Below the pieces are notes generated by a model, which was not told the DNA's origin, did not search any database, and worked only from the letters and a program-made list of their open reading frames with translations. From Siminovitchia fortis (GTDB taxonomy: Bacteria; Bacillota; Bacilli; Bacillales; Bacillaceae_C): a stretch of 36,137 nucleotides of DNA. Within the stretch, counting starts at the first letter, position 1; each line of letters opens with the position of its first letter. Below are positions 13,995 to 27,077 of the stretch, piece by piece. The stretch is from assembly GCF_003605365.2 (NCBI RefSeq), contig NZ_QYTU02000024.1, forward strand, positions 1 through 36,137. Direction: 5' to 3'. The position numbers and the translations under genes were made by a program.

Positions 13995-16712
13995 ATGGCA
14001 AAAACCAAAAACGACATTTTTAACGCCCGCTCATCTTTTGAGATTGATGGCAAACGGTATCATTTTTACCGCTTGTCTGCCTTGGAAGATGGGGGAGTGG
14101 CATCGATCTCCCGTTTGCCATATTCCATTAAAGTACTCTTGGAATCTGTCCTTAGGCAATATGACGGACGCGTCATTACAAAAGAGCACGTAGAAAACTT
14201 GGCAAAATGGGCAACCGGGGAAGTTAAGGACGGGGAAGTTCCATTTAAGCCTTCCCGTGTCATTTTGCAGGATTTCACAGGAGTGCCGGCTGTAGTTGAT
14301 TTGGCTGCATTAAGAAAAGCCATGTCAGACCTTGGCGGAGACGCAGAAAAAATCAACCCTGAGATTCCGGTTGATTTGGTAATCGACCACTCTGTACAGG
14401 TGGATACGTATGGTTCTCCCCAAGCTCTTCAAGTGAACATGGACTATGAATTTGAGCGTAATGCGGAACGCTATGAATTTTTAAGCTGGGCACAAAAAGC
14501 ATTTAAAAATTACCGTGCGGTCCCTCCTGCAACAGGAATTGTCCACCAGGTGAACCTTGAGTACCTTGCGAATGTTGTTCATTCCATTGAAACTCCAGAT
14601 GGAGATTATGAGGCATTTCCGGATACTCTTGTCGGAACAGACTCCCATACGACAATGATCAATGGTATCGGCGTTCTCGGATGGGGTGTCGGCGGAATTG
14701 AAGCCGAGGCGGGGATGCTGGGACAACCGTCTTATTTCCCTATTCCTGAGGTAGTAGGCGTAAAGCTTACCGGAGAACTGCCTAACGGAGCAACCGCGAC
14801 TGACTTGGCATTAAAAGTGACAAATGTTCTCCGCACACATGGAGTTGTCGGCAAATTTGTAGAGTTCTTCGGAGAAGGTGTCGCCACATTGCCGCTTGCT
14901 GATCGTGCGACGGTTGCCAATATGGCACCTGAATACGGTGCGACGTGCGGATTTTTCCCTGTTGATGAGGAAACTTTGAACTATCTTCGTTTGACAGGGC
15001 GTCCTGAAAAACAAGTACAGCTGGTCGAGAAATATTTGCGTGAGAACGATATGTTCTTCACTGTAGATAAAGAGGAGCCTGTTTACAAAGATATTGTAGA
15101 AATTGACCTTTCAGAAATAGAAGCAAATCTTTCCGGGCCAAAACGTCCGCAGGACTTGATTCCCCTTTCTCAGATGAAGAGTACGTTCAAGGAAGCATTG
15201 AGTGCACCGGTCAGCAACCAAAGTTTCGGGCTTGAACCGGCAGAAATCACTAAAGAAGTGAAAGTCAAGTTCGATGACGGCACTGAAGAAAAAATGAAAA
15301 CAGGTGCTGTTGTCATTGCAGCCATTACAAGCTGTACAAACACTTCTAACCCGTATGTAATGCTCGGAGCCGGGCTGCTTGCTAAAAAAGCTGTTGAAAA
15401 AGGGTTGCAAGTACCGAAATATGTAAAAACATCTCTTGCACCGGGTTCCAAAGTTGTTACAGGATATTTGCGTGATGCGGGTCTAATGCCTTATTTGTCC
15501 AAGCTTGGATTCGATCTTGTAGGTTACGGCTGTACGACATGTATCGGAAACTCCGGTCCATTAAAAGAAGAAATTGAAAAGTCGATTATAGAGAACGATC
15601 TTCTTGTCACTTCTGTACTTTCCGGAAACCGTAACTTCGAAGGCCGTATTCATCCGCTTGTAAAAGGGAACTATCTTGCATCACCTCCGCTTGTAGTTGC
15701 CTATGCGCTTGCCGGGACTGTAGATATTGATTTAACAAAAGAGCCGCTTGGAAAAGATGCTGAGGGCAATGACATATTTATGAAAGATATCTGGCCAACC
15801 AAGGAAGAGGTGGCAGAAACGGTCAAAAAGACTGTTACACCTGAATTATTCCGTAAGGAATATGAACATGTATTCAGCGATAATAAGCGCTGGAACGAAA
15901 TTAAAACGAGCAACGAACCACTTTACAATTGGAATTCTGAGTCAACATATATTCAAAATCCGCCGTTCTTTGAAAACTTATCAAAAGAATTGGCTACAAT
16001 TGAACCATTGAAGAATTTGCGCATTGTAGGGAAATTCGGGGACTCTGTAACAACAGACCATATTTCTCCGGCAGGGGCAATCGGAAAGGACACGCCTGCA
16101 GGAAAATACCTGCTTGAGCATGGCGTACAGCCGCGTGATTTTAACTCTTACGGTTCACGAAGAGGAAACCATGAGGTCATGATGCGTGGTACATTTGCCA
16201 ATATCCGCATCCGCAACCAGGTTGCGCCAGGAACAGAAGGCGGTTATTCCACATACTGGCCTACAGGAGAAGTCGGATCCATGTATGATACATGCATGAG
16301 ATATAAGGAAGATGGAACAGGACTCGTCGTTCTTGCAGGTAAGGACTATGGAATGGGTTCATCCCGTGACTGGGCGGCAAAAGGAACCTACCTGCTTGGC
16401 ATTAAAACGGTCATTGCAGAAAGCTATGAACGTATTCACCGTTCAAACCTTGCCATGATGGGCGTCCTTCCTTTACAGTTCAAAAAAGGTGAAAATGCAG
16501 ACATACTCGGATTGACAGGAAAAGAAGTCATCAATGTTCAAATCAATGAAAATGTCAAACCCCGTGATATTGTAAAAGTCACAGCAGTTGCAGAGGATGG
16601 AAGCAAAACGGAATTTGAAGCACTCGTCCGCTTTGACTCTGTCGTGGAAATCGACTATTACCGCAATGGCGGTATCCTGCCATTGGTTCTTCGCGGGAAA
16701 ATAGCCGAATAA
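13995..16712 (+). CDS. acnA: Aconitate hydratase (aconitase A)
   Basis: A 905-residue monomeric aconitase (citB in B. subtilis) that interconverts citrate and isocitrate in the TCA cycle. The three cysteines that hold the 4Fe-4S cluster are visible in TSCTNTSNP and in [13 protein letters not shown]. Other active-site stretches are present: [68 protein letters not shown] and [17 protein letters not shown]. Length and order are normal for the bacterial AcnA/IRP1 class, which includes RNA-binding members. AAAAGGGGTAATT precedes the ATG. CcpC sites and a leader hairpin lie upstream and a strong terminator follows, so it is a single-gene transcript. Confidence 0.98.
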   Translation: MAKTKNDIFNARSSFEIDGKRYHFYRLSALEDGGVASISRLPYSIKVLLESVLRQYDGRVITKEHVENLAKWATGEVKDGEVPFKPSRVILQDFTGVPAVVDLAALRKAMSDLGGDAEKINPEIPVDLVIDHSVQVDTYGSPQALQVNMDYEFERNAERYEFLSWAQKAFKNYRAVPPATGIVHQVNLEYLANVVHSIETPDGDYEAFPDTLVGTDSHTTMINGIGVLGWGVGGIEAEAGMLGQPSYFPIPEVVGVKLTGELPNGATATDLALKVTNVLRTHGVVGKFVEFFGEGVATLPLADRATVANMAPEYGATCGFFPVDEETLNYLRLTGRPEKQVQLVEKYLRENDMFFTVDKEEPVYKDIVEIDLSEIEANLSGPKRPQDLIPLSQMKSTFKEALSAPVSNQSFGLEPAEITKEVKVKFDDGTEEKMKTGAVVIAAITSCTNTSNPYVMLGAGLLAKKAVEKGLQVPKYVKTSLAPGSKVVTGYLRDAGLMPYLSKLGFDLVGYGCTTCIGNSGPLKEEIEKSIIENDLLVTSVLSGNRNFEGRIHPLVKGNYLASPPLVVAYALAGTVDIDLTKEPLGKDAEGNDIFMKDIWPTKEEVAETVKKTVTPELFRKEYEHVFSDNKRWNEIKTSNEPLYNWNSESTYIQNPPFFENLSKELATIEPLKNLRIVGKFGDSVTTDHISPAGAIGKDTPAGKYLLEHGVQPRDFNSYGSRRGNHEVMMRGTFANIRIRNQVAPGTEGGYSTYWPTGEVGSMYDTCMRYKEDGTGLVVLAGKDYGMGSSRDWAAKGTYLLGIKTVIAESYERIHRSNLAMMGVLPLQFKKGENADILGLTGKEVINVQINENVKPRDIVKVTAVAEDGSKTEFEALVRFDSVVEIDYYRNGGILPLVLRGKIAE

Positions 16713-16738
16713 CTGAAAAAGCACTGCAGCCGGAGAAG

Positions 16739-16767
16739 CATCCTGCCATATGGCGGGATGTTTTTTT
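16739..16767 (+). terminator. Terminator of acnA
   Basis: CATCCTGCC pairs with GGCGGGATG (one G-T pair) around a 4-base loop, followed by TTTTTTT. Confidence 0.92.
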
Positions 16768-16827
16768 ATTGTTAGGAAATTATAAAATGCTCAGGTTGTT
16801 AGTAACTTATTTGTCACTTAGTGCTGC

Positions 16828-16975
16828 GTCCGGCTCCAGCGCCTATCGACTAGCAGACTTCACGCTTCTTCCTACGATAAGTCAACATCGCTCCGCTCCG
16901 CTGCGCGTGTTTCCTTTATCTCGTCAGAAGCGCTCCAGTCTGTACGTCGATAAACAGGCGCTTGCGCCTTTGTTA
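16828..16975 (+). repeat. Bacillaceae long palindromic repeat (copy B, short form)
   Basis: A 148-base element starting GTCCGGCTCCAGCGCC and ending GGCGCTTGCGCCTTTGTTAT. The two halves are imperfect inverted repeats: left CGCCTATCGACTAGCAGACTT pairs with right CAGTCTGTACGTCGATA...GGCG, and CGCTTCTTCCTACGATAA pairs with TTTATCTCGTCAGAAGCG. Copy C at 17751 has the same arms and a longer centre. The transcript would fold into one long hairpin. Reading frames that cross it are not genes. Confidence 0.8.
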
Positions 16976-17061
16976 TATGCAAATTCCATTTTAAAAAGAG
17001 TTAGAAAATTGGTTTAACTATAGTTGGTTAGGACAATAATATAGTAAAGGAGTGATCAAGC

Positions 17062-17199
17062 GTGAGAAGAAGCAAAAGGAAAACATTTTTGAATTTAGTG
17101 GAAGAAAATAGAGAAGCACTGCTCAAAGATCTCGATGCTTTGGAAAAAATCGAAAACCGATTGGAAGAGAAGCATTTGAAACGGGGCAAAATCAGTTAA
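17062..17199 (+). CDS. FbpB-like small basic protein
   Basis: A 45-residue basic protein starting with GTG after AAAGGAGTGA. The pattern RRSKRKTFLNLVEENREALLKD followed by LEKIENRLEEKHL matches the family of Fur-regulated basic proteins A/B. In B. subtilis these small proteins help the FsrA small RNA repress iron-rich enzymes, and aconitase is among the FsrA targets, so the position just after acnA is notable. I see no good Fur box upstream. The region ahead of it is filled by repeat copy B. Confidence 0.7.
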   Translation: MRRSKRKTFLNLVEENREALLKDLDALEKIENRLEEKHLKRGKIS

Positions 17200-17252
17200 G
17201 CTACTCATATTTTTTCCCCTTCGGGAAACAATGATATGGAAGGGGGAGTAAT

Positions 17253-17396
17253 ATGGGCAATCCAAAAAGAGGCCAAGAAAACTTTACACCGGATCATCTT
17301 GGGGAAAAGTCCGTTGCTGTTGACGCAAACAAAGGAAAGAAAATGGCGGACAAAACAGGACGTCAGCCTCATATCATTCAGACAAAAGGGGAATAA
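17253..17396 (+). CDS. sspN: Small acid-soluble spore protein SspN
   Basis: A 47-residue protein beginning MGNPKRGQENFTPDHLG and ending RQPHIIQTKGE, which matches SspN over its whole length. It is a minor spore-core protein made in the forespore. The ATG follows GGAAGGGGGAG. As in B. subtilis, tlp follows, 25 bases downstream, and the two probably form one forespore transcript. I found no clear sigma-G promoter. Confidence 0.9.
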   Translation: MGNPKRGQENFTPDHLGEKSVAVDANKGKKMADKTGRQPHIIQTKGE

Positions 17397-17421
17397 CACC
17401 ATGTTGAAGGGGGAAAATATT

Positions 17422-17655
17422 ATGGCAGACTACAGGCCTAAACCGGATGACCGCAGCGATAACGTTGAAAAATTGCAGGAAATGGTCCACAATACAATAG
17501 AAAATATGGAAAAGGCTGAGGAAACGATGCAATTTTCCAATGAGGAACAAAAAGCTCAAATTGAGGAAAAAAATGAGCGGAGAAGAGAAAGCATCCAGGG
17601 CATGCGCGAGGAAATCAAAGATGAAGCAGCTGCCCAGCAAAATAACGATTATTAA
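17422..17655 (+). CDS. tlp: Small acid-soluble spore protein Tlp
   Basis: A 77-residue, charged, helix-forming spore protein named for a resemblance to plant thioredoxin-like sequence. The family core PDDRSDNVEKLQEMVHNTIENMEKAEETMQF is clear, followed by an acidic and basic coiled stretch to KDEAAAQ. The start at 17422 (MADYRPKPDDRSDN) has GAAGGGGG about 8 bases upstream. A terminator follows directly. Confidence 0.92.
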   Translation: MADYRPKPDDRSDNVEKLQEMVHNTIENMEKAEETMQFSNEEQKAQIEEKNERRRESIQGMREEIKDEAAAQQNNDY

Positions 17656-17660
17656 TACAG

Positions 17661-17680
17661 GCCGGCGCATGCCGGCTTTT
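17661..17680 (+). terminator. Terminator of sspN-tlp
   Basis: GCCGGC-GCAT-GCCGGC is followed by TTTTCTTTC, 5 bases after the tlp stop codon. Confidence 0.85.
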
Positions 17681-17750
17681 CTTTCTGAGTAAGAAAGTAA
17701 GAAAGTAATAAGATGCTTTAGCTTTAAAATTTTGAACAAAGCCTTTTATT

Positions 17751-17955
17751 GTCTAGCTCCAGCGCCTATCGACTAGCAGACTTCGCACCTCCTCCTACGA
17801 TAAGTCAACATCGGCTCCGACGCACAGGATGTGCTAGTGCAGGCGAAGCGACAGGAAGTCGCTGCTTGAGCCTGCGTTCCTCGCCGTGTTTCCTTTATCT
17901 CGTCGGAGGCACTCCAGTCTGTAAGTCGATGGGCAAGGCGCTTGCGCTTTTCTTA
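17751..17955 (+). repeat. Bacillaceae long palindromic repeat (copy C, long form)
   Basis: A 205-base element beginning GTCTAGCTCCAGCGCC and ending GGGCAAGGCGCTTGCGC plus TTTTCTTA. Its arms match copy B. Its centre (about 17818-17882) is longer and holds its own hairpin parts: GCAGGC with GCCTGC and GCGAC with GTCGC. Its last 25 bases equal window bases 1-25. It lies between tlp and yneP; no gene is seen in the gap. Confidence 0.85.
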
Positions 17956-18010
17956 GTTCAGCCCAAGATGTTAGAATGAGAATGTACATATAATCATTGG
18001 GGTGGATATC

Positions 18011-18448
18011 ATGATCATTTCTGAAAAAAAGATTGAAGTGCGTTATGCGGAGACAGACCAGATGGGAGTGGTGCACCATTCCAACTATATCGTCTGGATG
18101 GAGCTCGGAAGAACACAGCTCATTAAAGATTTGGGATTTTCCTACGCGGAAATGGAAAAAAGCGGTATTCTGGCACCGGTATTGGATGTTCAGGTTTCCT
18201 ATAAAAAGCCGCTGACATATGGAGAAAACGCCATCATTAAAACCTGGATCGATTCGTATGACGGCTTTAAAGTCATCTATGGATACAGCATTCTTAATGA
18301 AAACGGGGAGCAGTCAGTTACAGGCTTTACAAGCCACGTTTGCGTAAGGAAAGAGGATTTCCGCCCAATTCGCCTGAAAAAAATGTTTCCGGATTGGCAC
18401 GAAGCTTACGAAAAAGCAAAGAAAAAGCAGCAGCCCGAGGGCGACTAA
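18011..18448 (+). CDS. yneP: Acyl-CoA thioesterase YneP (4HBT/YbgC family)
   Basis: A 145-residue hotdog-fold protein. The YbgC/FadM-type active site is present as YAETDQMGVVHHSNYIVWMELGR, with the Asp and the HHSNY element that hold the thioester. It should hydrolyse acyl-CoA in the cytoplasm; the natural substrate is unknown. The ATG at 18011 has GGGGTGG 6-7 bases upstream; the GTG at 18002 lies within that site. It is followed one base later by yneQ, as in B. subtilis. Confidence 0.88.
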   Translation: MIISEKKIEVRYAETDQMGVVHHSNYIVWMELGRTQLIKDLGFSYAEMEKSGILAPVLDVQVSYKKPLTYGENAIIKTWIDSYDGFKVIYGYSILNENGEQSVTGFTSHVCVRKEDFRPIRLKKMFPDWHEAYEKAKKKQQPEGD

Positions 18449-18449
18449 G

Positions 18450-18770
18450 ATGGCATTTGGCATTACAAGAGATGAATTGAGAAAATGGAAGGCCTCAATA
18501 GATAATGGAAAAATTGCATTTATTACTCATTTCTGGCTGGATGACCGCTTTCCGGATATGAAAACAGTAACAAAGGTCGGCTGTAAGGACTTGGGCCGGC
18601 TGGCAGAATGGGGTTCCGGATACGGTTTGAAAAAAGAGTGGATTCACATCAGGAAAGACGGCTATTCCCATTACGATCTTCTGGGAAATAAACAGCTGCA
18701 GATTCTTCGGGAAGAAGGGAAGCTGTATCAGCTTTCCCGCTTGACCCAAATCAAACCAGGCAGCTCATGA
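18450..18770 (+). CDS. yneQ: Conserved hypothetical protein YneQ
   Basis: A 106-residue protein with no membrane segment. Features are [14 protein letters not shown] at the start, FITHFWLDDRFPDMKTVTKVGC near residues 24-45, and KEWIHIRKDGYSHYDLL further on. Position and size match B. subtilis yneQ, and it is coupled to yneP (one base apart). The pattern of Trp, His and Asp residues hints at nucleic-acid or metal binding, but no function is known to me. Confidence 0.8.
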   Translation: MAFGITRDELRKWKASIDNGKIAFITHFWLDDRFPDMKTVTKVGCKDLGRLAEWGSGYGLKKEWIHIRKDGYSHYDLLGNKQLQILREEGKLYQLSRLTQIKPGSS

Positions 18771-18781
18771 TGAACTGCCTG
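18757..18781 (-). terminator. Possible terminator between convergent yneQ and yneR
   Basis: CAGGCAG pairs with CTGCCTG around an 11-base loop that contains the yneQ stop codon. On the minus strand GTTTGATTTG follows, so it could terminate yneR. The plus-strand tail is less T-rich. Confidence 0.5.
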
Positions 18782-18787
18782 ATTGGA

Positions 18788-19081
18788 TTACTCTTTTTCA
18801 TAACTGTAGGTGGGGCCATCGCTATTTTCGTCAACATCAACGATCAGGTCATGGTCCTTGAAATACCATAGATCCCTTTCTTCAATAAAAAATGTAATCC
18901 CGTCTTTGTTATATTCAACTCCGGGGTCGAGCGGTTCTTCCTTATTCATTCCAAGGGAAAAACCTTCCTGAAGGGGGCTGGAACCGCCATACCTGACAAA
19001 AAACCTTACATTGTCGCCTTTTTCTAAAAACATTTCATCTTTAAACCATTCCATTGCATGATCAGATATTTTTATTTGCAT
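18788..19081 (-). CDS. yneR: HesB/IscA-like protein YneR
   Basis: A 97-residue protein of the HesB/YneR branch. The fold motifs are present (FVRYGGSSPLQEGFSLG, DGITFFIEERDLWYF, IVDVD). However, the protein has no cysteine at all, so it lacks the three Cys ligands by which IscA/SufA carriers hold Fe-S clusters. It is therefore probably not a classical cluster carrier. It lies convergent to yneQ and in the same direction as plsY. Confidence 0.82.
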   Translation of the reverse strand: MQIKISDHAMEWFKDEMFLEKGDNVRFFVRYGGSSPLQEGFSLGMNKEEPLDPGVEYNKDGITFFIEERDLWYFKDHDLIVDVDENSDGPTYSYEKE

Positions 19082-19171
19082 ATTCGAAAATCACCTCTGT
19101 TAATCCCTTTTCTCTTGCTTCTTCCAATGTTCATCTTGAGCCTCCGTCGCACAACTTTTCTGTTAACATTT

Positions 19172-19753
19172 CTAAAGCCATTTCACTTTCGGCTCTGTTT
19201 TATCCCGTATCCTTTTTAAATTTTCCCTGTGACGGTAAACAACAAATATTTCAAATGCTGCTACGACTATAACCAATGGCCAGTCTTGAAGAATCAGGCT
19301 GTAAATAATTCCAAATATCCCCGCAACTATTGATGAAAGAGAGACATACTTGGAAATTTTTAAAGTGATCAAAAAGGCACCGACCAATACAATAAAAAGC
19401 ACAAAGTCATACCCGAGCAATACACCGGCAGATGTGGCGACCGCTTTTCCGCCCCGGAAGTTGGCAAAGACCGGAAACATATGGCCAATTACAGCAAAAA
19501 GACCGACAAGCAGCGGGTGAATATGAAGATCAAACAAGAAGGGGAGAAAGACAGTAATGGTTCCTTTTAAAATGTCAGCAATTGTGACAGCTGCTCCCGC
19601 CTTTTTACCGAGTGTCCGAAATGTATTGGTGGCCCCGAGATTGCCGCTGCCGTGTTCCCTGATGTCAATTCCATAAAAAAGCTTTCCGACAATCAATCCT
19701 GACGGAATAGAGCCAATCAAATATGATAATAAAATAACAACGAAATAAAGCAT
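19172..19753 (-). CDS. plsY: Glycerol-3-phosphate acyltransferase PlsY
   Basis: A 193-residue membrane enzyme that transfers an acyl group from acyl-phosphate to glycerol-3-phosphate, the first step of phospholipid synthesis. The three conserved loops are visible: [11 protein letters not shown], the [15 protein letters not shown] phosphate-binding loop, and [22 protein letters not shown]. Five hydrophobic segments fit the family. The ATG at 19753 has AAAGGGG upstream and gives the same length as I recall for B. subtilis PlsY; the open frame upstream of it is not coding. A TACAAT -10-like hexamer lies at 19804-19799 on the minus strand, without a good -35. yneT is divergent. Confidence 0.95.
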   Translation of the reverse strand: MLYFVVILLSYLIGSIPSGLIVGKLFYGIDIREHGSGNLGATNTFRTLGKKAGAAVTIADILKGTITVFLPFLFDLHIHPLLVGLFAVIGHMFPVFANFRGGKAVATSAGVLLGYDFVLFIVLVGAFLITLKISKYVSLSSIVAGIFGIIYSLILQDWPLVIVVAAFEIFVVYRHRENLKRIRDKTEPKVKWL

Positions 19754-19857
19754 AATTAATTGCCCCTTTATAAAAGAAAGTGATGCATTTGCTTTTTTAT
19801 TGTACCATGGATAGCGGCCAAAATGATCAAGATTTCCTGCAATACCTATGATGGCGC

Positions 19858-19886
19858 TTGCATGAAAGGAAATAGTGGCATACGAT
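19858..19886 (+). promoter_or_regulatory. Sigma-A promoter of yneT
   Basis: TTGCAT (19858-19863) and TACGAT (19881-19886) are 17 bases apart, 33 bases before the yneT start. Confidence 0.65.
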
Positions 19887-19919
19887 AGTGTAAAGAGAAA
19901 CAATATAAGGAGGCTAATT

Positions 19920-20333
19920 ATGGCAATCGAAAATCCAACCAGGGATGAAATAGGTAAAATTTTAAAAAAGGCAAAGCGGATCGCTGTTGTGGGACTGAGT
20001 GACAATCCTGAGCGGACATCTTACAGTGTATCGGAGGCAATGAAAGAAGCCGGATATGACATCATCCCGGTCAATCCGAATGTCGATGAAGTCTTTGGTG
20101 TTAGAGCTGTAGGCTCTTTAAAGGATATTGATGGACATGTTGATATAGTAAACATATTCAGGCGCTCCGAATACCTGCCGGATCTTGCAAAAGAGTTCGA
20201 TGAAATCGATGCAGATGTGTTTTGGGCCCAGCTTGGCGTAGAAAATGAGGAAGCATACCGTTTTTTGAAAGACAGAGGGCATACAGTCATTATGAACCGC
20301 TGTATCAAGGTTGAACATTCATTGACACGATAA
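19920..20333 (+). CDS. yneT: CoA-binding protein YneT
   Basis: A 137-residue Rossmann-fold protein of the CoA_binding_2 family. [32 protein letters not shown] near residues 23-54 is the nucleotide-binding part, and [33 protein letters not shown] closes the fold. It resembles the CoA-binding part of succinyl-CoA synthetase alpha chains but has no catalytic His domain, so it is likely a binding or regulatory protein. The ATG at 19920 has AAGGAGG 6 bases upstream. It is divergent from plsY and is followed by a terminator before parE. Confidence 0.88.
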   Translation: MAIENPTRDEIGKILKKAKRIAVVGLSDNPERTSYSVSEAMKEAGYDIIPVNPNVDEVFGVRAVGSLKDIDGHVDIVNIFRRSEYLPDLAKEFDEIDADVFWAQLGVENEEAYRFLKDRGHTVIMNRCIKVEHSLTR

Positions 20334-20336
20334 AGA

Positions 20337-20363
20337 CAAGCGCAGCCGGCGCTTGTTTTTTTT
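20337..20363 (+). terminator. Terminator of yneT
   Basis: CAAGCGC (20337-20343) pairs with GCGCTTG (20349-20355) around a 5-base loop, followed by eight Ts. Confidence 0.93.
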
Positions 20364-20398
20364 CGCATTTGCCAAAAGGGATCATTGGGATATACAAT

Positions 20399-24893
<4,495 letters not shown>

Positions 24894-24901
24894 TAGTGAA
24901 A

Positions 24902-24931
24902 GGCAGTCCTTTAGCTTGGGACTGTCTTTTT
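24902..24931 (+). terminator. Terminator of parE-parC
   Basis: A 9-bp stem (GGCAGTCCT with GGGACTGTC, including G-T pairs) is followed by TTTTT. Confidence 0.85.
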
Positions 24932-25070
24932 ACGTGTTTTTTAAAAGAAGTTGATGTTTATTTTCTGATTGGTGATATTTTAGAATCCCAAACTAAAAAG
25001 GGATTTTGCAGTATGTATAGAATATTTTATATCAGGAGCAGCAAAAACCTCATTTTGGGGGAATGATAGT

Positions 25071-26896
25071 ATGATAGCTCTTTTTAAAATGAATGATGTC
25101 TACGAAGGCCAAATAAAACAGTTGTTAACAGAAATGGGATATGAAGTCGTCAGTTTTTATTCGATTAATTCGATATTGGATCAAATCATGAACCCGATGG
25201 TAATTATCACTCCGGCAATTTTTCGAAAAGAATTAGCAGACCTTTCTTTTCCGGTTATCCCCATTCACCTCAATGCTGACGATATCGAAAGATGGATGAA
25301 GGCCGAATCTCCAGATATAAAGGAACTCACTTTTATTGCCTCAGACGAAGAAATAGCGTGGTTGAAACATTCTTATACGAATAAAGCTTTTCACATGTCC
25401 TATCTAACCGAAAATCAGACTTCAGCGCTAAATTCCAGCATGATGTATTTAACACCAATTTGGCTAAAAGGGTTTATTCCCAACCCTAGTATGAAAAATA
25501 TTCATTTTATTAAACCGACGTTTATCTCTTTGATACCCTTTTTACAAACAGCCGGTTCGTTAGTGGCTTTAACGGAGGAACATTTAAGAGAAAGATACCA
25601 GGTTGATGCCATTGTCCATTCAACGCATGATGGGGTGATTGCCATTGATCGGAACGGGAAGGTTAAGCTTGTGAACGAACATGCGAAAATCCTCCTCGGC
25701 GTAGAAGCGGAAATGAAGGGAAGAAACATTACTGAGTTTATTCCGCAATCCGATATGATCCGGATTTTGGAGAAAGGAGAGATTGAAAGGAATGATATTG
25801 CGACAATCGGCGGCCGCCAAGTGGTCATTAACCGTTCTCCTGTTATCGTTAAAGGAAAAATTGTCGGAGCCGTTTCCAACTTTAAAGAAATTACCGACAT
25901 TCAGAAAATCGAATTGCAGCTGCGCAGAAAACTTCATCGCCACGGACTGGAAGCCAAGTATCGCTTAAGTGATATTATTGGAGATACTTCTGAAATAAGA
26001 GAGGCGGTAAATCTGGCAAGGAAATTTGCTGGAACGGAGTCTACGGTCTTGATTACCGGTGAGTCCGGAACTGGCAAGGAATTGTTCGCCCAAGGAATTC
26101 ATTCCGCAAGCAGCCGTGCACTTGGACCATTTGTCGCGGTGAATTGTGCCGTATTGCCGGAAAACCTTCTCGAAAGTGAAATGTTTGGTTATGAAAAAGG
26201 CACCTTTACAGGAGGACTAAAAGATGGTAAGCCTGGCTTGTTTGAACTGGCCCATGGAGGCACACTTTTTTTAGATGAAATCGGTGAAATTTCCTTGCGT
26301 ATTCAAGCGCTCTTGTTAAGGGTTCTTGAAGAAAGAGCGATCAGGCGTGTGGGAGGCGAACGGATTATTCCGGTAGATGTCCGCATCATTACTGCAACCA
26401 ATCGAAATTTAGAGGAGCGGTTGAACAAAAGCAATTTCGCGCTGACTTATATTATCGTTTAAATGTTTTATCTTTGGAATTGCCCCCTTTGCGCAAGCGG
26501 CTGGCAGATACCCCAAAGCTGGTGGAATCGTTTATACAGGAATATAACGATAAAAGAAAAATCAAAATTGAAACAGTTGAAAAGGAATTACTTTGTTTAT
26601 TTCAGAAATACGACTGGCCTGGCAATATTCGCGAATTAAGAAATACCATAGAGCGGATGGTGGTACTTGAAGAAGGAGCGGTGTTAAGGCTAAAAGATGC
26701 AAAATTTCTTATAGAAAAAATAAACAGGAGGAGGAACACGCAGGACCATGACATGAAAGGCAGCATAAAAAATAAGGAAAGAGAACTCATCCTGACGACA
26801 CTGGAAAGGTATGGGAATAACAAAACATTAGCAGCTCAATCACTTGGAATTGATCGTTCAACCTTATGGAGAAAAATGAAAGAATATAAATTATGA
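25071..26896 (+). pseudogene. Sigma-54-dependent transcriptional activator (PAS-AAA-Fis), frameshifted
   Basis: Two reading frames together encode one bacterial enhancer-binding protein of about 608 residues. Residues 1-175 are an N-terminal sensory region I do not recognise. A PAS domain follows (about 176-290). The AAA+ domain has Walker A GESGTGKE (330-337), the sigma-54 contact loop as GTFTGG (377-382, usually GAFTGA) and Walker B GGTLFLDE (396-403). In the second frame come ELPPLRKR, WPGNIRELRNTIERM and a Fis-type HTH (LAAQSLGIDRSTLWRKMKEYKL). At about 26436-26440 one base appears to be missing: reading TTC again as TTC-CGC restores the family sequence [23 protein letters not shown]. As written, frame 1 stops at 26462 and no DNA-binding part is made. 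It may be a true mutation or a sequencing error; no slippery site is seen. The first frame starts at ATG 25071 behind TGGGGG. Confidence 0.85.
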
Positions 26897-26937
26897 TGTT
26901 TCAAAATGCAATCAAATGTTGCATTTATAAAACGTCA
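26894..26937 (+). promoter_or_regulatory. Nested dyad, candidate activator binding site (UAS)
   Basis: The inner arms AAATGCAA (26904-26911) and TTGCATTT (26919-26926) are a perfect 8-7-8 dyad. The outer arms TGATGTTT (26894-26901) and AAACGTCA (26930-26937) match at 7 of 8 bases around almost the same centre. The site lies about 80 bases upstream of the -24 element, a usual distance for an enhancer-binding protein, and overlaps the stop codon of the regulator gene. Confidence 0.65.
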
Positions 26938-26940
26938 ATA

Positions 26941-26970
26941 GAAAAACAGGGCTGGGCTGCCCTGTTTTTC
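26941..26970. terminator. Bidirectional-type terminator after the regulator gene
   Basis: A perfect 12-bp stem, GAAAAACAGGGC with GCCCTGTTTTTC, has a 6-base loop and T/A tails on both sides. It insulates the regulator from the catabolic operon and lies between the activator site and the promoter. Confidence 0.9.
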
Positions 26971-26994
26971 TCTGTCTATTTTGAATATTTGGTT

Positions 26995-27011
26995 TTGGCA
27001 TAAAACTTGCA
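26995..27011 (+). promoter_or_regulatory. Sigma-54 (-24/-12) promoter of the catabolic operon
   Basis: TTGGCATAAAACTTGCA has the invariant GG (26997-26998) and GC (27009-27010) exactly 10 bases apart, and close matches to TGGCAC and TTGCA around them. The start would be near 27021, about 57 bases before the first ATG. Confidence 0.88.
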
Positions 27012-27077
27012 ATCACATAAACCAAGACTGTTTCCATTTCATTTGAATAAAGGCCGGTTCGAAAGGAGTTGCAGATA

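Noticed and set aside
16769-17017. 82-codon open frame after acnA
   Set aside because: It runs through palindromic repeat copy B, has no ribosome binding site, and its product is only the translated repeat.
17206-17232. TTTCCC-CTTC-GGGAAA hairpin before sspN as a terminator, and CATATTT as a sigma-G -10
   Set aside because: No T-run follows the stem on either strand, and no matching -35 lies 17-18 bases upstream of CATATTT.
17749-17979. 76-codon open frame before yneP
   Set aside because: It is the translation of repeat copy C and starts at the repeat boundary without a ribosome binding site.
19754-20005. 84-residue N-terminal extension of PlsY
   Set aside because: It overlaps the divergent yneT promoter and start; ATG 19753 has a ribosome site and gives the normal PlsY length.
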